Positions 27,900 to 36,914 of a stretch of 64,000 bases of DNA are shown here, piece by piece. The notes beneath the pieces were generated by a model that had not been told where the DNA came from, did no database searches, and worked only from the letters and a program-made list of their open reading frames with translations. Each line of letters starts with the position of its first letter. Within the stretch, counting starts at the first letter, position 1. The DNA is from Marinobacter confluentis (GTDB lineage: Bacteria; Pseudomonadota; Gammaproteobacteria; Pseudomonadales; Oleiphilaceae). Made by a program: the position numbers and the translations under genes. The stretch spans positions 1,054,001 to 1,118,000 of the forward strand of contig NZ_SRPF01000001.1 of NCBI RefSeq assembly GCF_004785685.1, given 5' to 3'.

Positions 27900-28526
27900 A
27901 TGAACATGAAGTCTCTGCAGCCGATGAAATCTCTGGCGAATCTGACATTCGCTATCGCCCTTTTTCCCGCCACCCTGCTTGTATCCCAATCGGCAAGTGC
28001 CCGGGAAGAAATGCGCGAAGGCCGCACCTACCTCGGCGTCATGGGTACCCGGGTAAACCATCGGTCAGTGGACGAAACACTGAACGGGCAGGGATGGTCC
28101 AGCGCCGCGGCACTGCTCATCGGTACTCACGTTTCGGAGTATTTTCATGCCGAGCTGCGGCTTGGCACTGGCGTAACCCCTGGCACGGTGGACCAGCAAC
28201 TTGAGGTAGACCTTGATTATTTTGCCAGTTGGTATTTTGGCGGCCACTACCCCATCACCAGTTACTCCAACGCATACGCCCAGTTCGGCTTTACCCATGT
28301 CAAAGGTGACGCGAAACTGACCGACGGTCAACGCGGCCAGAATTATCAGGACATTGCCGACAACAAATACCCCGGCAGTTCCTTCAGCGTCAGTTGGCTT
28401 CTGGGCCTGGATTTCGAAGTAATCGATAACGGCTTCGTGTTCCTCGAAGGGGGCAAGCTGTTCGAGGACACCGAAACCAACGCCAACGTTTTTCAATATT
28501 CAGTCGGGGCCAAGTACGAATTCTGA
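27900..28526 (+). CDS. Outer-membrane beta-barrel protein (OmpA/Ail-like fold)
   Basis: A 208-residue protein with a signal peptide (hydrophobic 12-30, ending SASA) and a C-terminal Phe (SVGAKYEF), the terminal signature of BAM-assembled barrels. Alternating strands such as TYLGVMGTRVNHRS, YFHAELRLGTGVT, DYFASWYFGGHYP and NAYAQFGFTHVKGDAKL fit an eight-stranded barrel. ATG 27900 with AGGAA upstream is preferred over a frame extension back to 27834. Function unknown; a weak terminator follows. Confidence 0.82.
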   Translation: MNMKSLQPMKSLANLTFAIALFPATLLVSQSASAREEMREGRTYLGVMGTRVNHRSVDETLNGQGWSSAAALLIGTHVSEYFHAELRLGTGVTPGTVDQQLEVDLDYFASWYFGGHYPITSYSNAYAQFGFTHVKGDAKLTDGQRGQNYQDIADNKYPGSSFSVSWLLGLDFEVIDNGFVFLEGGKLFEDTETNANVFQYSVGAKYEF

Positions 28527-28528
28527 AG

Positions 28529-28554
28529 GGCTGGAACGTCTTCTCCAGCCTTTT
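28529..28554 (+). terminator. Intrinsic terminator after the OMP gene
   Basis: GGCTGGA, 8-base loop, TCCAGCC, then TTTT. It starts 3 bases after the stop codon. The stem can extend by A-T pairs outward; the T-run is short. Confidence 0.6.
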
Positions 28555-28569
28555 CAGGAAATCCGCAAC

Positions 28570-30753
28570 TCAGATTTTATGCTGAATGTGCCAGCAGCGA
28601 TGAATTCGAGCGTTGCGCTGGAAATCCTTGTCCAGTGTATCCTTGCTGACCTCCAGCACTGCGTAATCCGCTTCAACACTGTCATCGAGTTTGAAACGCC
28701 GGAAGTTGTTAGAAAAGATCAATAAACCTTCAGACGTCAGTCTCTGCATGGCCTGGCTGATCAGCCGGGCGTGATCTTTCTGGATATCCAGCACCCCGGC
28801 CATTCGCGCAGAGTTCGAAAACGTCGGCGGATCCATGAAGATCAGGTCGAAACGCTGGTCCGACCCCGGCTTTTCTGCCAGCCACTGGAGACAATCCGCC
28901 TGCTCTACCCGGTGATGGGTCAGGTCAGCGCCATTGAGTGCCAGATTGTCCTGCGCCCACTTCACATAGGTCTTAGACATATCCAGGCTCAGGGAGCGGC
29001 TAGCGCCTCCCGCAGCGGCATGGACGGTTGCCGCACCGGTGTAACAGAAGAGGTTGAGAAAACGTTTGCCGGCGGCGTGACGCTGTATCCAATGCCGCAC
29101 CGGTCGATGGTCCAGGAACAGGCCGGTATCAAGGTAGTCCTTCAGGTTCACACGGAAAGCACAGCCGTGTTCGTGAACTGTGAAAAATTCGCCGCTGGCT
29201 TCCTGCTTCTCATACTGATTGAGACCAGTCTGGCGCTGACGCTGTTTGCAGACCATGTCGCTACTGTCGATACCCAGCGCGTCTGGAATCACCGCCATGG
29301 CTTCCGCGAGACGTTCCCGGGCCGAGCCTTCGTCCACGGATTTGGGCGCCATATATTCCTGGACGTGCACCCTGCCCTCATACACATCGATGGCCAGGGC
29401 AAATTCCGGCATGTCGGCATCGTAAAGCCGGTAGCAACCGATATCCTGCTTCCGCGCCCACTGGCCGATGGTTTTCAGATTCTTCTTGAGACGATTGCGC
29501 AGCATATCTGCGCGTTCCTCATTGGTGATTCTTGGCGTGAGCTGCCCCGGCACATCCGGCGCGCGGGAGGTCCGGGCGCTGGCCTCGTCAACGGTAAACA
29601 GCAGAAGCTGGGCCGGAATCTTGCCGTTGTAGAGTTTGTACTGTTTGTAGCTGCGAAGGCCCAGGGATTTGCCGTATTCCGGCGCGCCGGTAAACACGCC
29701 CAGGCGCCAGCCAGGAAGCGCGCCTTTAACAGCCTCGCCCAGGGATCGATAGAGCGCGCCCAATTCCTTCAGCTCGCTGAGCCGCTCACCATAAGGGGGA
29801 TTAACCAGCGCCAGTCCCGGTACCTTGTTCTCAGATTCCGCCGCCAGCGCGGAAATATCCCGCCGCTCCAAAGTAATCTGCTCACCTAGCCCCGCCCGCT
29901 GGACATTGTTCCGGGCAGTGGCAATCACTTTCGGGTCCTGATCTGAACCAAAGAACTGAATCTGCTGCTGAACCACCGCCTGTCGCCCCTCGTGGGCGCG
30001 CCGTTCGGCTTCCTGACGCAGCCCGAGCCAGAGCTCCGCATCGTGGCCCAGCCAGCGGGTAAAACCCCAGCGCTCTCGTTTGCGGCCCGGCGCCAGGTCC
30101 ATGGCCATCATGGCCGCCTCGATCACCAGAGTGCCGGACCCGCACATGGGGTCCAGAAAATCGCCACCGGATCGCGCAATGTCAGGCCAGCCAGCGCGCA
30201 GCAACAATGCCGCCGCAAGATTCTCTTTCAGCGGCGCAGCACCCTTTTCTGTGCGATATCCACGTTTGTGCAGACTGTCGCCACTGAGATCGATACCGAC
30301 GGACAGCTTGCCCCGGTGCAGGCGGGCAGAAACGGTGACGTCCGGATCTTTTGCATCCACAGACGGGCGTTGGCCACTGGCGGTCCGAAGTCGGTCGACA
30401 ATGCCATCCTTGACCCGCTGGGCGCCAAACTGTGTGTTGCGGATTTCATCGTTCTGACCCACAAAATTGACCCGCAGGCTGCCGGTCACTGGCACGTGGT
30501 CTTCCCAGGGTAAATCAGTAACCCCGCCCAGCAGGTTGTCTGCGGAGGTGGCATCGACATCTGCGAGATGAAGAATCACCCGGTTCGCCAGACGCGACCA
30601 GAGACAGGCCCGATAACCCGCTTCCAACGTGCCATTTGCCCAGACTCCGGCGGGAGCGTTCTGAACGGGCTCCATACCAAATGTCTGAAGCTCGTCTTCC
30701 AGCAGGTATTCCAGCCCCTTTGGACAGGTTACAAAAAAATTAAGTTCTGGCAC
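28570..30753 (-). CDS. rlmL: Bifunctional 23S rRNA methyltransferase RlmKL
   Basis: Two-domain rRNA methylase, 727 residues. Residues 1-160 include the THUMP RNA-binding domain; about 160-390 is the RlmL N2-guanine-2445 methylase (DFLDPMCGSGTLVIEAAMMA and catalytic NPPYGERL); about 450-727 is the RlmK N7-guanine-2069 methylase (FLNLFCYTGAATVHAAAGGA and FIMDPPTFSNS). In E. coli the two activities are fused in the same order. Transcribed toward the OMP terminator; upstream lies the long intergenic region before rmf. Confidence 0.95.
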   Translation of the reverse strand: MPELNFFVTCPKGLEYLLEDELQTFGMEPVQNAPAGVWANGTLEAGYRACLWSRLANRVILHLADVDATSADNLLGGVTDLPWEDHVPVTGSLRVNFVGQNDEIRNTQFGAQRVKDGIVDRLRTASGQRPSVDAKDPDVTVSARLHRGKLSVGIDLSGDSLHKRGYRTEKGAAPLKENLAAALLLRAGWPDIARSGGDFLDPMCGSGTLVIEAAMMAMDLAPGRKRERWGFTRWLGHDAELWLGLRQEAERRAHEGRQAVVQQQIQFFGSDQDPKVIATARNNVQRAGLGEQITLERRDISALAAESENKVPGLALVNPPYGERLSELKELGALYRSLGEAVKGALPGWRLGVFTGAPEYGKSLGLRSYKQYKLYNGKIPAQLLLFTVDEASARTSRAPDVPGQLTPRITNEERADMLRNRLKKNLKTIGQWARKQDIGCYRLYDADMPEFALAIDVYEGRVHVQEYMAPKSVDEGSARERLAEAMAVIPDALGIDSSDMVCKQRQRQTGLNQYEKQEASGEFFTVHEHGCAFRVNLKDYLDTGLFLDHRPVRHWIQRHAAGKRFLNLFCYTGAATVHAAAGGASRSLSLDMSKTYVKWAQDNLALNGADLTHHRVEQADCLQWLAEKPGSDQRFDLIFMDPPTFSNSARMAGVLDIQKDHARLISQAMQRLTSEGLLIFSNNFRRFKLDDSVEADYAVLEVSKDTLDKDFQRNARIHRCWHIQHKI

Positions 30754-31067
30754 GAGAATCTCCTGAAGGCATCGGCAACGCTAAAGTCATGGTATGGCGC
30801 ATTTTCCATTAAGAGACCGGTGTTTTTATACCTTATGGTGATAAAAACACGAAATATAGACGAAATAATTAGTGTACAAGGCCGTCAAGTCCGAACTACC
30901 TTGTAAAAGACGCGTCGTTCCGGTGAGCCAATTGTTCACCGTTAACAGGATCCTGACTGCTCTGGTCGATAGTGACAATAGCGGGTTACCCCGGAAGGGT
31001 GATTCCAGTCTCTGGCCACGGCAGGTGTGCACACACATGTTCTGTTAATCTATTAATGAGGAACGGC
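30754..31067. other. Intergenic region between rlmKL and rmf
   Basis: 314 bases without a credible gene. The central part (about 30790-30870) is AT-rich (TATACCTTATGGTGATAAAA) and should carry the divergent promoters of rlmKL and rmf. I see no clear operator. The rmf ribosome site GAGGAAC is at 31058-31064. Confidence 0.6.
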
Positions 31068-31277
31068 ATGAAAAGACAGAAAAGAGATATGTACGCTCGT
31101 GCATTCAAACGGGGCTACCTGGCCGGAGTATCCGGTAAAGCCAAAGACAGTTGCCCGTTGGATCAAGCTGAACACCGCCAGGAATGGCTCAACGGGTGGC
31201 GAGAGGGCCGCACAGACCAATGGGATGGCATGACCGGCGTATCCGGTATCCATAAGTTAGCCAACGTGACGGCCTGA
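31068..31277 (+). CDS. rmf: Ribosome modulation factor
   Basis: A 69-residue basic protein that dimerises 70S ribosomes into inactive 100S particles in stationary phase. KRQKRDMYARAFKRGYLAGVSGKAKDSCP and the WLNGWREGR motif are the whole-family signature. ATG 31068 follows GAGGAAC with good spacing. In other gammaproteobacteria rmf is driven by ppGpp and growth arrest; the leader of about 200 bases here leaves room for such control. Confidence 0.95.
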   Translation: MKRQKRDMYARAFKRGYLAGVSGKAKDSCPLDQAEHRQEWLNGWREGRTDQWDGMTGVSGIHKLANVTA

Positions 31278-31350
31278 CTTATCCCCGAATCTTAACTCTG
31301 ATCTTTTAACACGAACCACTAACATTGGCGCAACAAATCAAGCAACCGAA

Positions 31351-31369
31351 ACGGGTCCTCCCGACCCGT
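31351..31369 (+). other. Hairpin in the rmf 3' region
   Basis: ACGGGTC, loop CTCCC, GACCCGT, a perfect 7-bp stem 74 bases after the rmf stop. It lacks a T-run and precedes the strong terminator at 31407. It may belong to a long structured 3' UTR or to a small RNA. Confidence 0.5.
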
Positions 31370-31406
31370 AAAATGCGATAACACGCCACGGGGTGCATTC
31401 CCCGCC

Positions 31407-31435
31407 CGGGCCCGCCTTGCGGGCCCGTTTTTTTT
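31407..31435 (+). terminator. Strong intrinsic terminator downstream of rmf
   Basis: CGGGCCCGC, loop CTT, GCGGGCCCG, then eight T. A 9-bp GC stem with a full T-run. It ends just before the convergent pyrD stop at 31448 and lies 130 bases beyond the rmf stop, far for a simple end of gene. Confidence 0.9.
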
Positions 31436-31447
31436 GCCCGCCTTCCT

Positions 31448-32473
31448 CTAATCGTTACCCAGTGCCCGGATAGCCTCTACCGACTCGCCTATCAGAGCCG
31501 GGCCCCGGTAGATAAACCCGGTATACAACTGCACCAGTTTTGCTCCGGCACGAATCTTCTCAGCCGCACTGTTACCGTCGGTGACACCACCCACACCGAT
31601 AATTGGAAGCCTGTCTCCTAGTTCGGCATACAGCGCTTTAATCACTCGGGTGGACGGTTCGCGCACCGGCAAACCGCTAAGACCGCCGGCCTCGTCGGCG
31701 TGGCGGTGGCCAGCAACAGCATCACGGCCAATGGTGGTATTCGTCGCGATCACCCCGTCCAGGCCGCTCTCCATAAGCGCAGAAGCCACGAAGCGGATGC
31801 CATCGTCGTCCATATCCGGCGCAATTTTTACGGCAAGCGGCACGTACCGTCCGGTCTGGGCCTGACAACGGGCCTGTTCATCTTTTATCGCGTACATCAG
31901 GCCTTTCAGGGAATCACCGAACTGCAGGTCCCGAAGCCCGGGGGTGTTAGGCGAAGAGACGTTAACGGTGATGTAGTCCGCGTGGGGGTATACAGCGGCG
32001 ATGCCCTTTCGGTAGTCAGATTCGGACTGGTCATTCGGCGTTGCCTTGTTCTTGCCGACATTAATGCCCAGAACCCCTGAATAGCGACGATGACTGACCC
32101 GATCCAGAACATGGTCGAGCCCGTAGTTATTAAAGCCCATGCGGTTGATCAGCGCCTGGTGCTCTGTCAGCCGGAACATACGGGGCTTCGGGTTGCCGGG
32201 TTGAGCAAGAGGGGTGACTGTGCCTACCTCGATAAATCCAAACCCCAGATCACCGAGGGCATCCAGATGATCAGCGTTCTTGTCGAGACCGGCCGCAAGA
32301 CCCACAGGGTTTGGAAATTCCAGGCCCATCACCGATACCGGAAGGTCTGCCGGAGTGGACACCAGCCTTCTGAGCAGACCGAGCTTGTGGGCCAGATCCA
32401 GACCTGCCAGGGACAGATCATGGGCCGACTCCGGAGGTAAACGGAACAACAGGTTTCGCATTAACGGATACAT
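31448..32473 (-). CDS. pyrD: Dihydroorotate dehydrogenase (quinone), class 2
   Basis: Membrane-associated FMN enzyme of pyrimidine synthesis that oxidises dihydroorotate to orotate with ubiquinone. 341 residues from the chosen start [20 protein letters not shown], whose amphipathic N-terminus forms the quinone site of class 2 enzymes. [42 protein letters not shown] (catalytic Ser), VKIAPD and GVGGV follow as expected. An in-frame extension to 32533 adds 20 residues not typical of the family. pyrF lies elsewhere in the window. Confidence 0.95.
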   Translation of the reverse strand: MYPLMRNLLFRLPPESAHDLSLAGLDLAHKLGLLRRLVSTPADLPVSVMGLEFPNPVGLAAGLDKNADHLDALGDLGFGFIEVGTVTPLAQPGNPKPRMFRLTEHQALINRMGFNNYGLDHVLDRVSHRRYSGVLGINVGKNKATPNDQSESDYRKGIAAVYPHADYITVNVSSPNTPGLRDLQFGDSLKGLMYAIKDEQARCQAQTGRYVPLAVKIAPDMDDDGIRFVASALMESGLDGVIATNTTIGRDAVAGHRHADEAGGLSGLPVREPSTRVIKALYAELGDRLPIIGVGGVTDGNSAAEKIRAGAKLVQLYTGFIYRGPALIGESVEAIRALGND

Positions 32474-32877
32474 AGACAATCTCGCTGACTTGAACGGGGC
32501 GAGTATACCGAATCTTTTCCACAGCATCCGCATACTCCAGAAGTGTGACGGTTAAATGTCTGTCGCGTTAAGGTGTTGTGATCTTTTCCACGGAATCTGT
32601 GGATAACCCTGTTGAAAATTGCCGGGCATCGCTGTCCAACCCTTGATAACCGCGCCAGCCTACAGATTGTCTATTTTTTAACCAGTTATTTAAAGCAATT
32701 AAATCAATGGCTTATAAAGCTTTCTCAGAATTTTTAGCCAAAATCTAAACAAACCGTTAGTTTGTAACTGGTTCGCGACCATGTGCATAAATCGCACAGT
32801 ATTTGTGCGTTGATCCTTTTGGTAACACCCCTGGGAATACCCGCTATACTGATTCCAAAATCCGGTGAGAGTTTTAC
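32474..32877. other. AT-rich intergenic region between pyrD and the CDF transporter
   Basis: About 400 bases with no credible gene. The stretch 32665-32830 is markedly AT-rich, and divergent promoters for pyrD and the transporter should lie here. The only clear symmetrical site is the inverted repeat at 32793-32809. Confidence 0.6.
32793..32809. promoter_or_regulatory. Candidate operator upstream of the CDF transporter gene
   Basis: CGCACA, spacer GTATT, TGTGCG: a perfect 6-bp inverted repeat of 17 bp, about 70 bases before the transporter start. Size and symmetry fit a dimeric repressor site. The regulator is unknown. Confidence 0.4.
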
Positions 32878-34041
32878 ATGACCGACCCCCTGCCCCCACC
32901 CTCGGACCGACAGAAAACGTTCAGTATGGAGCGCACAGAAGCCACAAGAATCACTCTGATCGGAATGGTTCTCGATGCAGTTCTGGGCATTACAAAAGTC
33001 ATTACCGGATTACTGTTCCATTCCCAGGCGTTAATCGTAGACGGCATCCACTCCTTCACCGATGTTGCCTCTGACCTGGTTGTCGTCGCCGTGATGCGAG
33101 TCTCCCGCCAGGAGCCCGATCAGGAGCACCCTTACGGCCACCAGCGCATTGAAACCCTCGGCACCATGGTTCTGGGTAGTTTGCTTATCGCCGTGGGTGC
33201 TGCCCTCGCCTGGGACAATACCCTGCGCTTACTGAACCCTGATGTTGCCAGAATTCCAGAATGGCCAATTCTTGTTGCAGCACTAGTCTCAGTGCTCAGT
33301 AAAGAATGGATCTATCGATACACGCGCCGGGTGGGGCTGGCGATAAGATCTGACCTGATCGTTGCCAACGCCTGGCATAGCCGGACGGACGCTTTCTCTT
33401 CGGTCGTAGTCCTGGTATCCACCGTAGGTGCCATGATGGGCTATCTGTGGCTGGACATACTCGCCGCCATTGCCATCTCGCTACTGATTATCCACATTGG
33501 CTGGAAATTTACCTGGGACAGCGTGAAAGAACTGGTTGATACCGGCCTGTCACCGGAAGACACGGAACGACTCCGGAATACTGCGATGGGCATTGAAGGT
33601 GTCCGCGATGTGCACGAACTGCGAAGCCGCCGAATGGGCCAGGATATCCTGCTGGATATTCACCTTGTGGTCCGCCCCGAAATCAGCGTTTCCGAAGGCC
33701 ATCAGATCGGCATGCAGGTGGCCACGGCCATGCGGGCAACCATGGACAACATTCTGGACATTAACTTTCATGTGGATGCCGAAAACGACGATGACCAGTC
33801 GCCAACCTCCGAAAAGCTGCCAGACCGCGGCCAGATAAGACAGGCTCTGCAGGAAGTAATGCCCGGGGAACTGCCCCCGAACAGTCGATTACGACTGCAC
33901 TACCTGAAAAACCGGGTACATATGGAGCTGTTTCTGGAACCTGCCCCCCACCAGGAGCAGCAGGATACCCGGGAACTGGCTCGCCAGATGGAGAGCCACG
34001 CCTGGTTCGGCAGCCTGAGGATATGGTACTCGCACCCATAG
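32878..34041 (+). CDS. Cation diffusion facilitator (FieF/CzcD family)
   Basis: Inner-membrane divalent-metal/proton antiporter, 387 residues. About six transmembrane helices lie in residues 18-220; HSQALIVDGIHSFTDVASD (helix 2) and HSRTDAFSSVVVLVSTVG (helix 5) carry the HxxxD zinc-site pairs. A cytoplasmic ferredoxin-like domain follows (about 225-300, VHELRSRRMGQDILLDIHLVV), and the last 90 residues are a longer tail than in FieF, with a second acidic region. It likely exports Zn or Fe. ATG immediately follows a weak GTGAGAG ribosome site. Confidence 0.9.
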   Translation: MTDPLPPPSDRQKTFSMERTEATRITLIGMVLDAVLGITKVITGLLFHSQALIVDGIHSFTDVASDLVVVAVMRVSRQEPDQEHPYGHQRIETLGTMVLGSLLIAVGAALAWDNTLRLLNPDVARIPEWPILVAALVSVLSKEWIYRYTRRVGLAIRSDLIVANAWHSRTDAFSSVVVLVSTVGAMMGYLWLDILAAIAISLLIIHIGWKFTWDSVKELVDTGLSPEDTERLRNTAMGIEGVRDVHELRSRRMGQDILLDIHLVVRPEISVSEGHQIGMQVATAMRATMDNILDINFHVDAENDDDQSPTSEKLPDRGQIRQALQEVMPGELPPNSRLRLHYLKNRVHMELFLEPAPHQEQQDTRELARQMESHAWFGSLRIWYSHP

Positions 34042-34067
34042 GCATGCCGGCCCCGGCGCCGTAGAAC

Positions 34068-35567
34068 TCAGCGGCGCCGGTTAGCCTCCATCCGCGACAG
34101 AAATTCCTGCATGATCAGGGTGTAAAGTTCACCGCCCAGGAACCCGTCTTCAACGTCCGAATCAATGCTGGGATTGTCGTTAACCTCGATCACCGCCACG
34201 CGGTTGCCCGACTGTTTGATGTCCACCCCGTAAAGGCCGTTACCGATCAGCCGCGTGGCGTTCAGAGCCGCCTGTATAACATTCTTGGGTACTTCATAAG
34301 TGGGCATGGTTTCAAAACCGCCGCTGTCCACTTCCGCGCCGCCGTGCTGATAGATCTGCCAGTGACCTTCCACCATAAAGTACTTGCAGGCGTATATGGC
34401 CCGGCCACCCAATACGCCAATTCGCCAGTCGTAATCGGTGTAGAGGTATTCCTGGGCCAGGACCAGGGCTGACTGTTTGAAAAGCTCTTTCAGCCCTTCT
34501 TTCAGCGATTTTTCATCTTCGGCCTTGGTAACGCCACGGGAAAAAGCGCCGTCGGGAATCTTGATCACCGCCGGGAAGCCGATCTCACGAATTACCTGCT
34601 CGGCGCTGTCTTTCTGGTCTTTGGACAGAATCAGTGTTTTCGGCGTCGGCACCTTGTTGTTTTTCAGCAAATCCGCCAGGAACACCTTGTTGGTGCAGCG
34701 CAGGATCGACACCGGGTCATCAATCACCACCATGCCTTCGGCCTCCGCCTTGCGGGCAAAGCGATAGGTGTGGTGGTCAATGGCGGTAGTCTCGCGGATG
34801 AACAGGCCGTCGTATTCCGGCAGGCGCATGTAATCCCGGCGGGAAATCTGCTCTACGTTTATACCAAGCTTGCGCCCGGCTTTCTCGAAGCGGTCCAGCG
34901 CCACCTTGTCGCTGGGCGGCATTTCCTCGTCCGGGTTAACCAGCATGGCCAGATCAAAACGATACCTGCGGCGGGCCCTGGGCTTGCGCCAGACCATGCT
35001 GCTGAAGCGGTCAAAGGCCGCAGCGAAATGATCCTGTTCTTCCCCTTTCAGGTCGGCCGGACAGCCGGGCTTCATGGATACAATCTGCCAGGTCTTGCGA
35101 CGGCGGAAGACCACTTCCAGAACCGGGCATGGGAAACGATCAAAAAGCGCTCTCGCCACCGGTTTGAGCTCCGGATTTTCTGCCTGGCCGAAATAAGTTT
35201 TGATTTTGACTTCGTGGGTAGCCTGTTTGTCGTCCTTGTCCGGGCTGATTTCCGCGCCAGATGCCTCAAGCCAGCTCAGAACGCTGTCGTCCAGCTCATC
35301 CAGTTGCAGCGAAAACAGCCCCTTGCGGCTCAGATCATTCAGCGTCATCACCGACGGCACCACGTTATGGCCCCGGGCTTCCGCCAGTAACGAGCAGTAA
35401 TAGCCCCGGCTCAGATAGCGGGCGCTCTGGCACAGGTTGATCACTCGGGTGCGGCTGTTCGCTGAGATTGAAGACTGAAGGTACTGATCAAACGTCAGCA
35501 CATCTTCACTCGGATAATAAGGCGCCCAGTCTTTCTCGCGATCAACCACAATCAGTAAACGGGACAT
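34068..35567 (-). CDS. RimK-like ATP-grasp amide ligase with RLAN N-terminal domain
   Basis: A 499-residue protein. Residues 1-150 resemble the RLAN domain that precedes some RimK-like ligases (MSRLLIVVDREKDWAPYYPSEDV). The ATP-grasp domain follows at about 280-490: NKVFLADLLKNNKVPTPKT, the lysine in FPAVIKIPDGAFSRGV, AQEYLYTDYDWRIGVLGG and the metal-binding EVNDNPSID. Such enzymes join amino acids to proteins, peptides or small molecules through acyl-phosphate. ATG 35567 with GGAGAAG upstream is preferred over a frame extension to 35654. It is divergent from a GNAT-C39 peptidase fusion gene; that pairing suggests a joint peptide-modification role. Substrate unknown. Confidence 0.85.
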   Translation of the reverse strand: MSRLLIVVDREKDWAPYYPSEDVLTFDQYLQSSISANSRTRVINLCQSARYLSRGYYCSLLAEARGHNVVPSVMTLNDLSRKGLFSLQLDELDDSVLSWLEASGAEISPDKDDKQATHEVKIKTYFGQAENPELKPVARALFDRFPCPVLEVVFRRRKTWQIVSMKPGCPADLKGEEQDHFAAAFDRFSSMVWRKPRARRRYRFDLAMLVNPDEEMPPSDKVALDRFEKAGRKLGINVEQISRRDYMRLPEYDGLFIRETTAIDHHTYRFARKAEAEGMVVIDDPVSILRCTNKVFLADLLKNNKVPTPKTLILSKDQKDSAEQVIREIGFPAVIKIPDGAFSRGVTKAEDEKSLKEGLKELFKQSALVLAQEYLYTDYDWRIGVLGGRAIYACKYFMVEGHWQIYQHGGAEVDSGGFETMPTYEVPKNVIQAALNATRLIGNGLYGVDIKQSGNRVAVIEVNDNPSIDSDVEDGFLGGELYTLIMQEFLSRMEANRRR

Positions 35568-35795
35568 CGGCGACTCTTCTCCCTGAAGACGTTCCATAAC
35601 ATTATAGACACGGCCCGAAGAGGATTCTGGCAGGCCGCTGCAATCTCGCAACAATACGCGGGAAAACCCCGGCCCACAACGAGTTACCGGTGCGTGTTTC
35701 TACGCATTCTGGCCCGTCTTGCGGAAATACAGGATTGCCCCATACTACCCCGGCAACTGCTATTCTCACGCAGTGCTTATGGGGTTTGCTATTTC

Positions 35796-36914
35796 ATGGA
35801 TCAGGTTCAGTTTCGACAGGCCAGCGCGCAGGATCTTGACGCTCTGGTAGCGCTGGAAAATCGCTGTTTTACTGAAGACCGGTTATCCCGCCGGAGCTTC
35901 CGGCGTTTCCTGGATATGCCGCGGGACCGCCTGGTTGTGGCCGAGTCGGCTGAAGGCCTGGTGGGTTATTGCCTGGTGCTGATGAGTGCCGCCACCCGCC
36001 TGGCCCGAATCTACTCCATCGCCGTGCAGCCGTCCGAGCGAGGCCGCGGTGTGGGTGAGCGTTTAATCAGCGAAGCTGAAAAAGTCGCGGTTGCCGCCGG
36101 GCGGATCATCATGCGCCTGGAAGTGCGGGAAGATAATCCCGGGGCCATCAACCTCTATCGCCGCCTGGGTTACCGTCAGTTCGGCACCTACCGCGACTAT
36201 TATGAAGACCACGCCAACGCCCTGCGGTTTGAACGGCGAATCCTGTTTTATGAACCGTCACGGGACTTTCCGGCAGTGCCCTACTACCCCCAGACCACCG
36301 AGTTTTCCTGCGGTCCGGCGGCACTGATCATGGCGATGGCGGCCATGGACGAACACGCCACCATGACCACCATTGAAGAGCTGAGAATCTGGCGGGAAGC
36401 CACCACCATTTTCATGCTGGCCGGCCACGGCGGCTGCGGCCCCCACGGCCTGGCCCTTGCCGCCTGGCACCGGGGTTTCCACGCCAGCGCCTACATCAGC
36501 AAGGAAGGTGCCCTGTTTAAGGATACCGTTCGCAACGATGATAAAAAGCGGGTGCTGGAACTGGTTCACGAAGGCTTTATCCACGACATGGCCCAGACCG
36601 GAATCGAGCTTCACCATGACCCGCTGTCGCTGGAGGGTATGAAATCAGCGCTGGAGGACGGCCGCGTACCAATTATTCTGATCAGCACCTGGCAACTGAA
36701 CCGCAGCCGCGTGCCCCACTGGGTAACCGTCTGTGCGATTGATGACCAGTTTGTGTATCTGCACGACCCGGAGATCGACACGGATATCGGCGAGACGGTG
36801 GCAGACAAACAGTACCTGCCCATTGACCGGCGGGTGTTTGACCGCATGTCCCGGTATGGCCGGAACCAGCCGCTACAGGCGGCGGTGATTGTCGGGCCCA
36901 GGCGCGCGGTCTAG
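35796..36914 (+). CDS. GNAT acetyltransferase fused to a C39-like papain-fold peptidase
   Basis: A 372-residue fusion. Residues 1-150 are a RimI-like GNAT domain ([24 protein letters not shown] is the acetyl-CoA loop, [23 protein letters not shown] the C-terminal motif). Residues 160-365 are a C39-like cysteine peptidase: [12 protein letters not shown] with Cys172, His308 in RVPHWV and Asp324 in LHDPE form a plausible catalytic triad. ATG 35796 is chosen as the first residue of the GNAT domain; the frame is open back to 35694. Divergent from the ATP-grasp ligase gene, 228 bases away. Its stop overlaps the uvrB stop in a shared CTAG. Function together is inferred: ligation, acetylation and trimming of a peptide or protein tail. 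Confidence 0.88.
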   Translation: MDQVQFRQASAQDLDALVALENRCFTEDRLSRRSFRRFLDMPRDRLVVAESAEGLVGYCLVLMSAATRLARIYSIAVQPSERGRGVGERLISEAEKVAVAAGRIIMRLEVREDNPGAINLYRRLGYRQFGTYRDYYEDHANALRFERRILFYEPSRDFPAVPYYPQTTEFSCGPAALIMAMAAMDEHATMTTIEELRIWREATTIFMLAGHGGCGPHGLALAAWHRGFHASAYISKEGALFKDTVRNDDKKRVLELVHEGFIHDMAQTGIELHHDPLSLEGMKSALEDGRVPIILISTWQLNRSRVPHWVTVCAIDDQFVYLHDPEIDTDIGETVADKQYLPIDRRVFDRMSRYGRNQPLQAAVIVGPRRAV

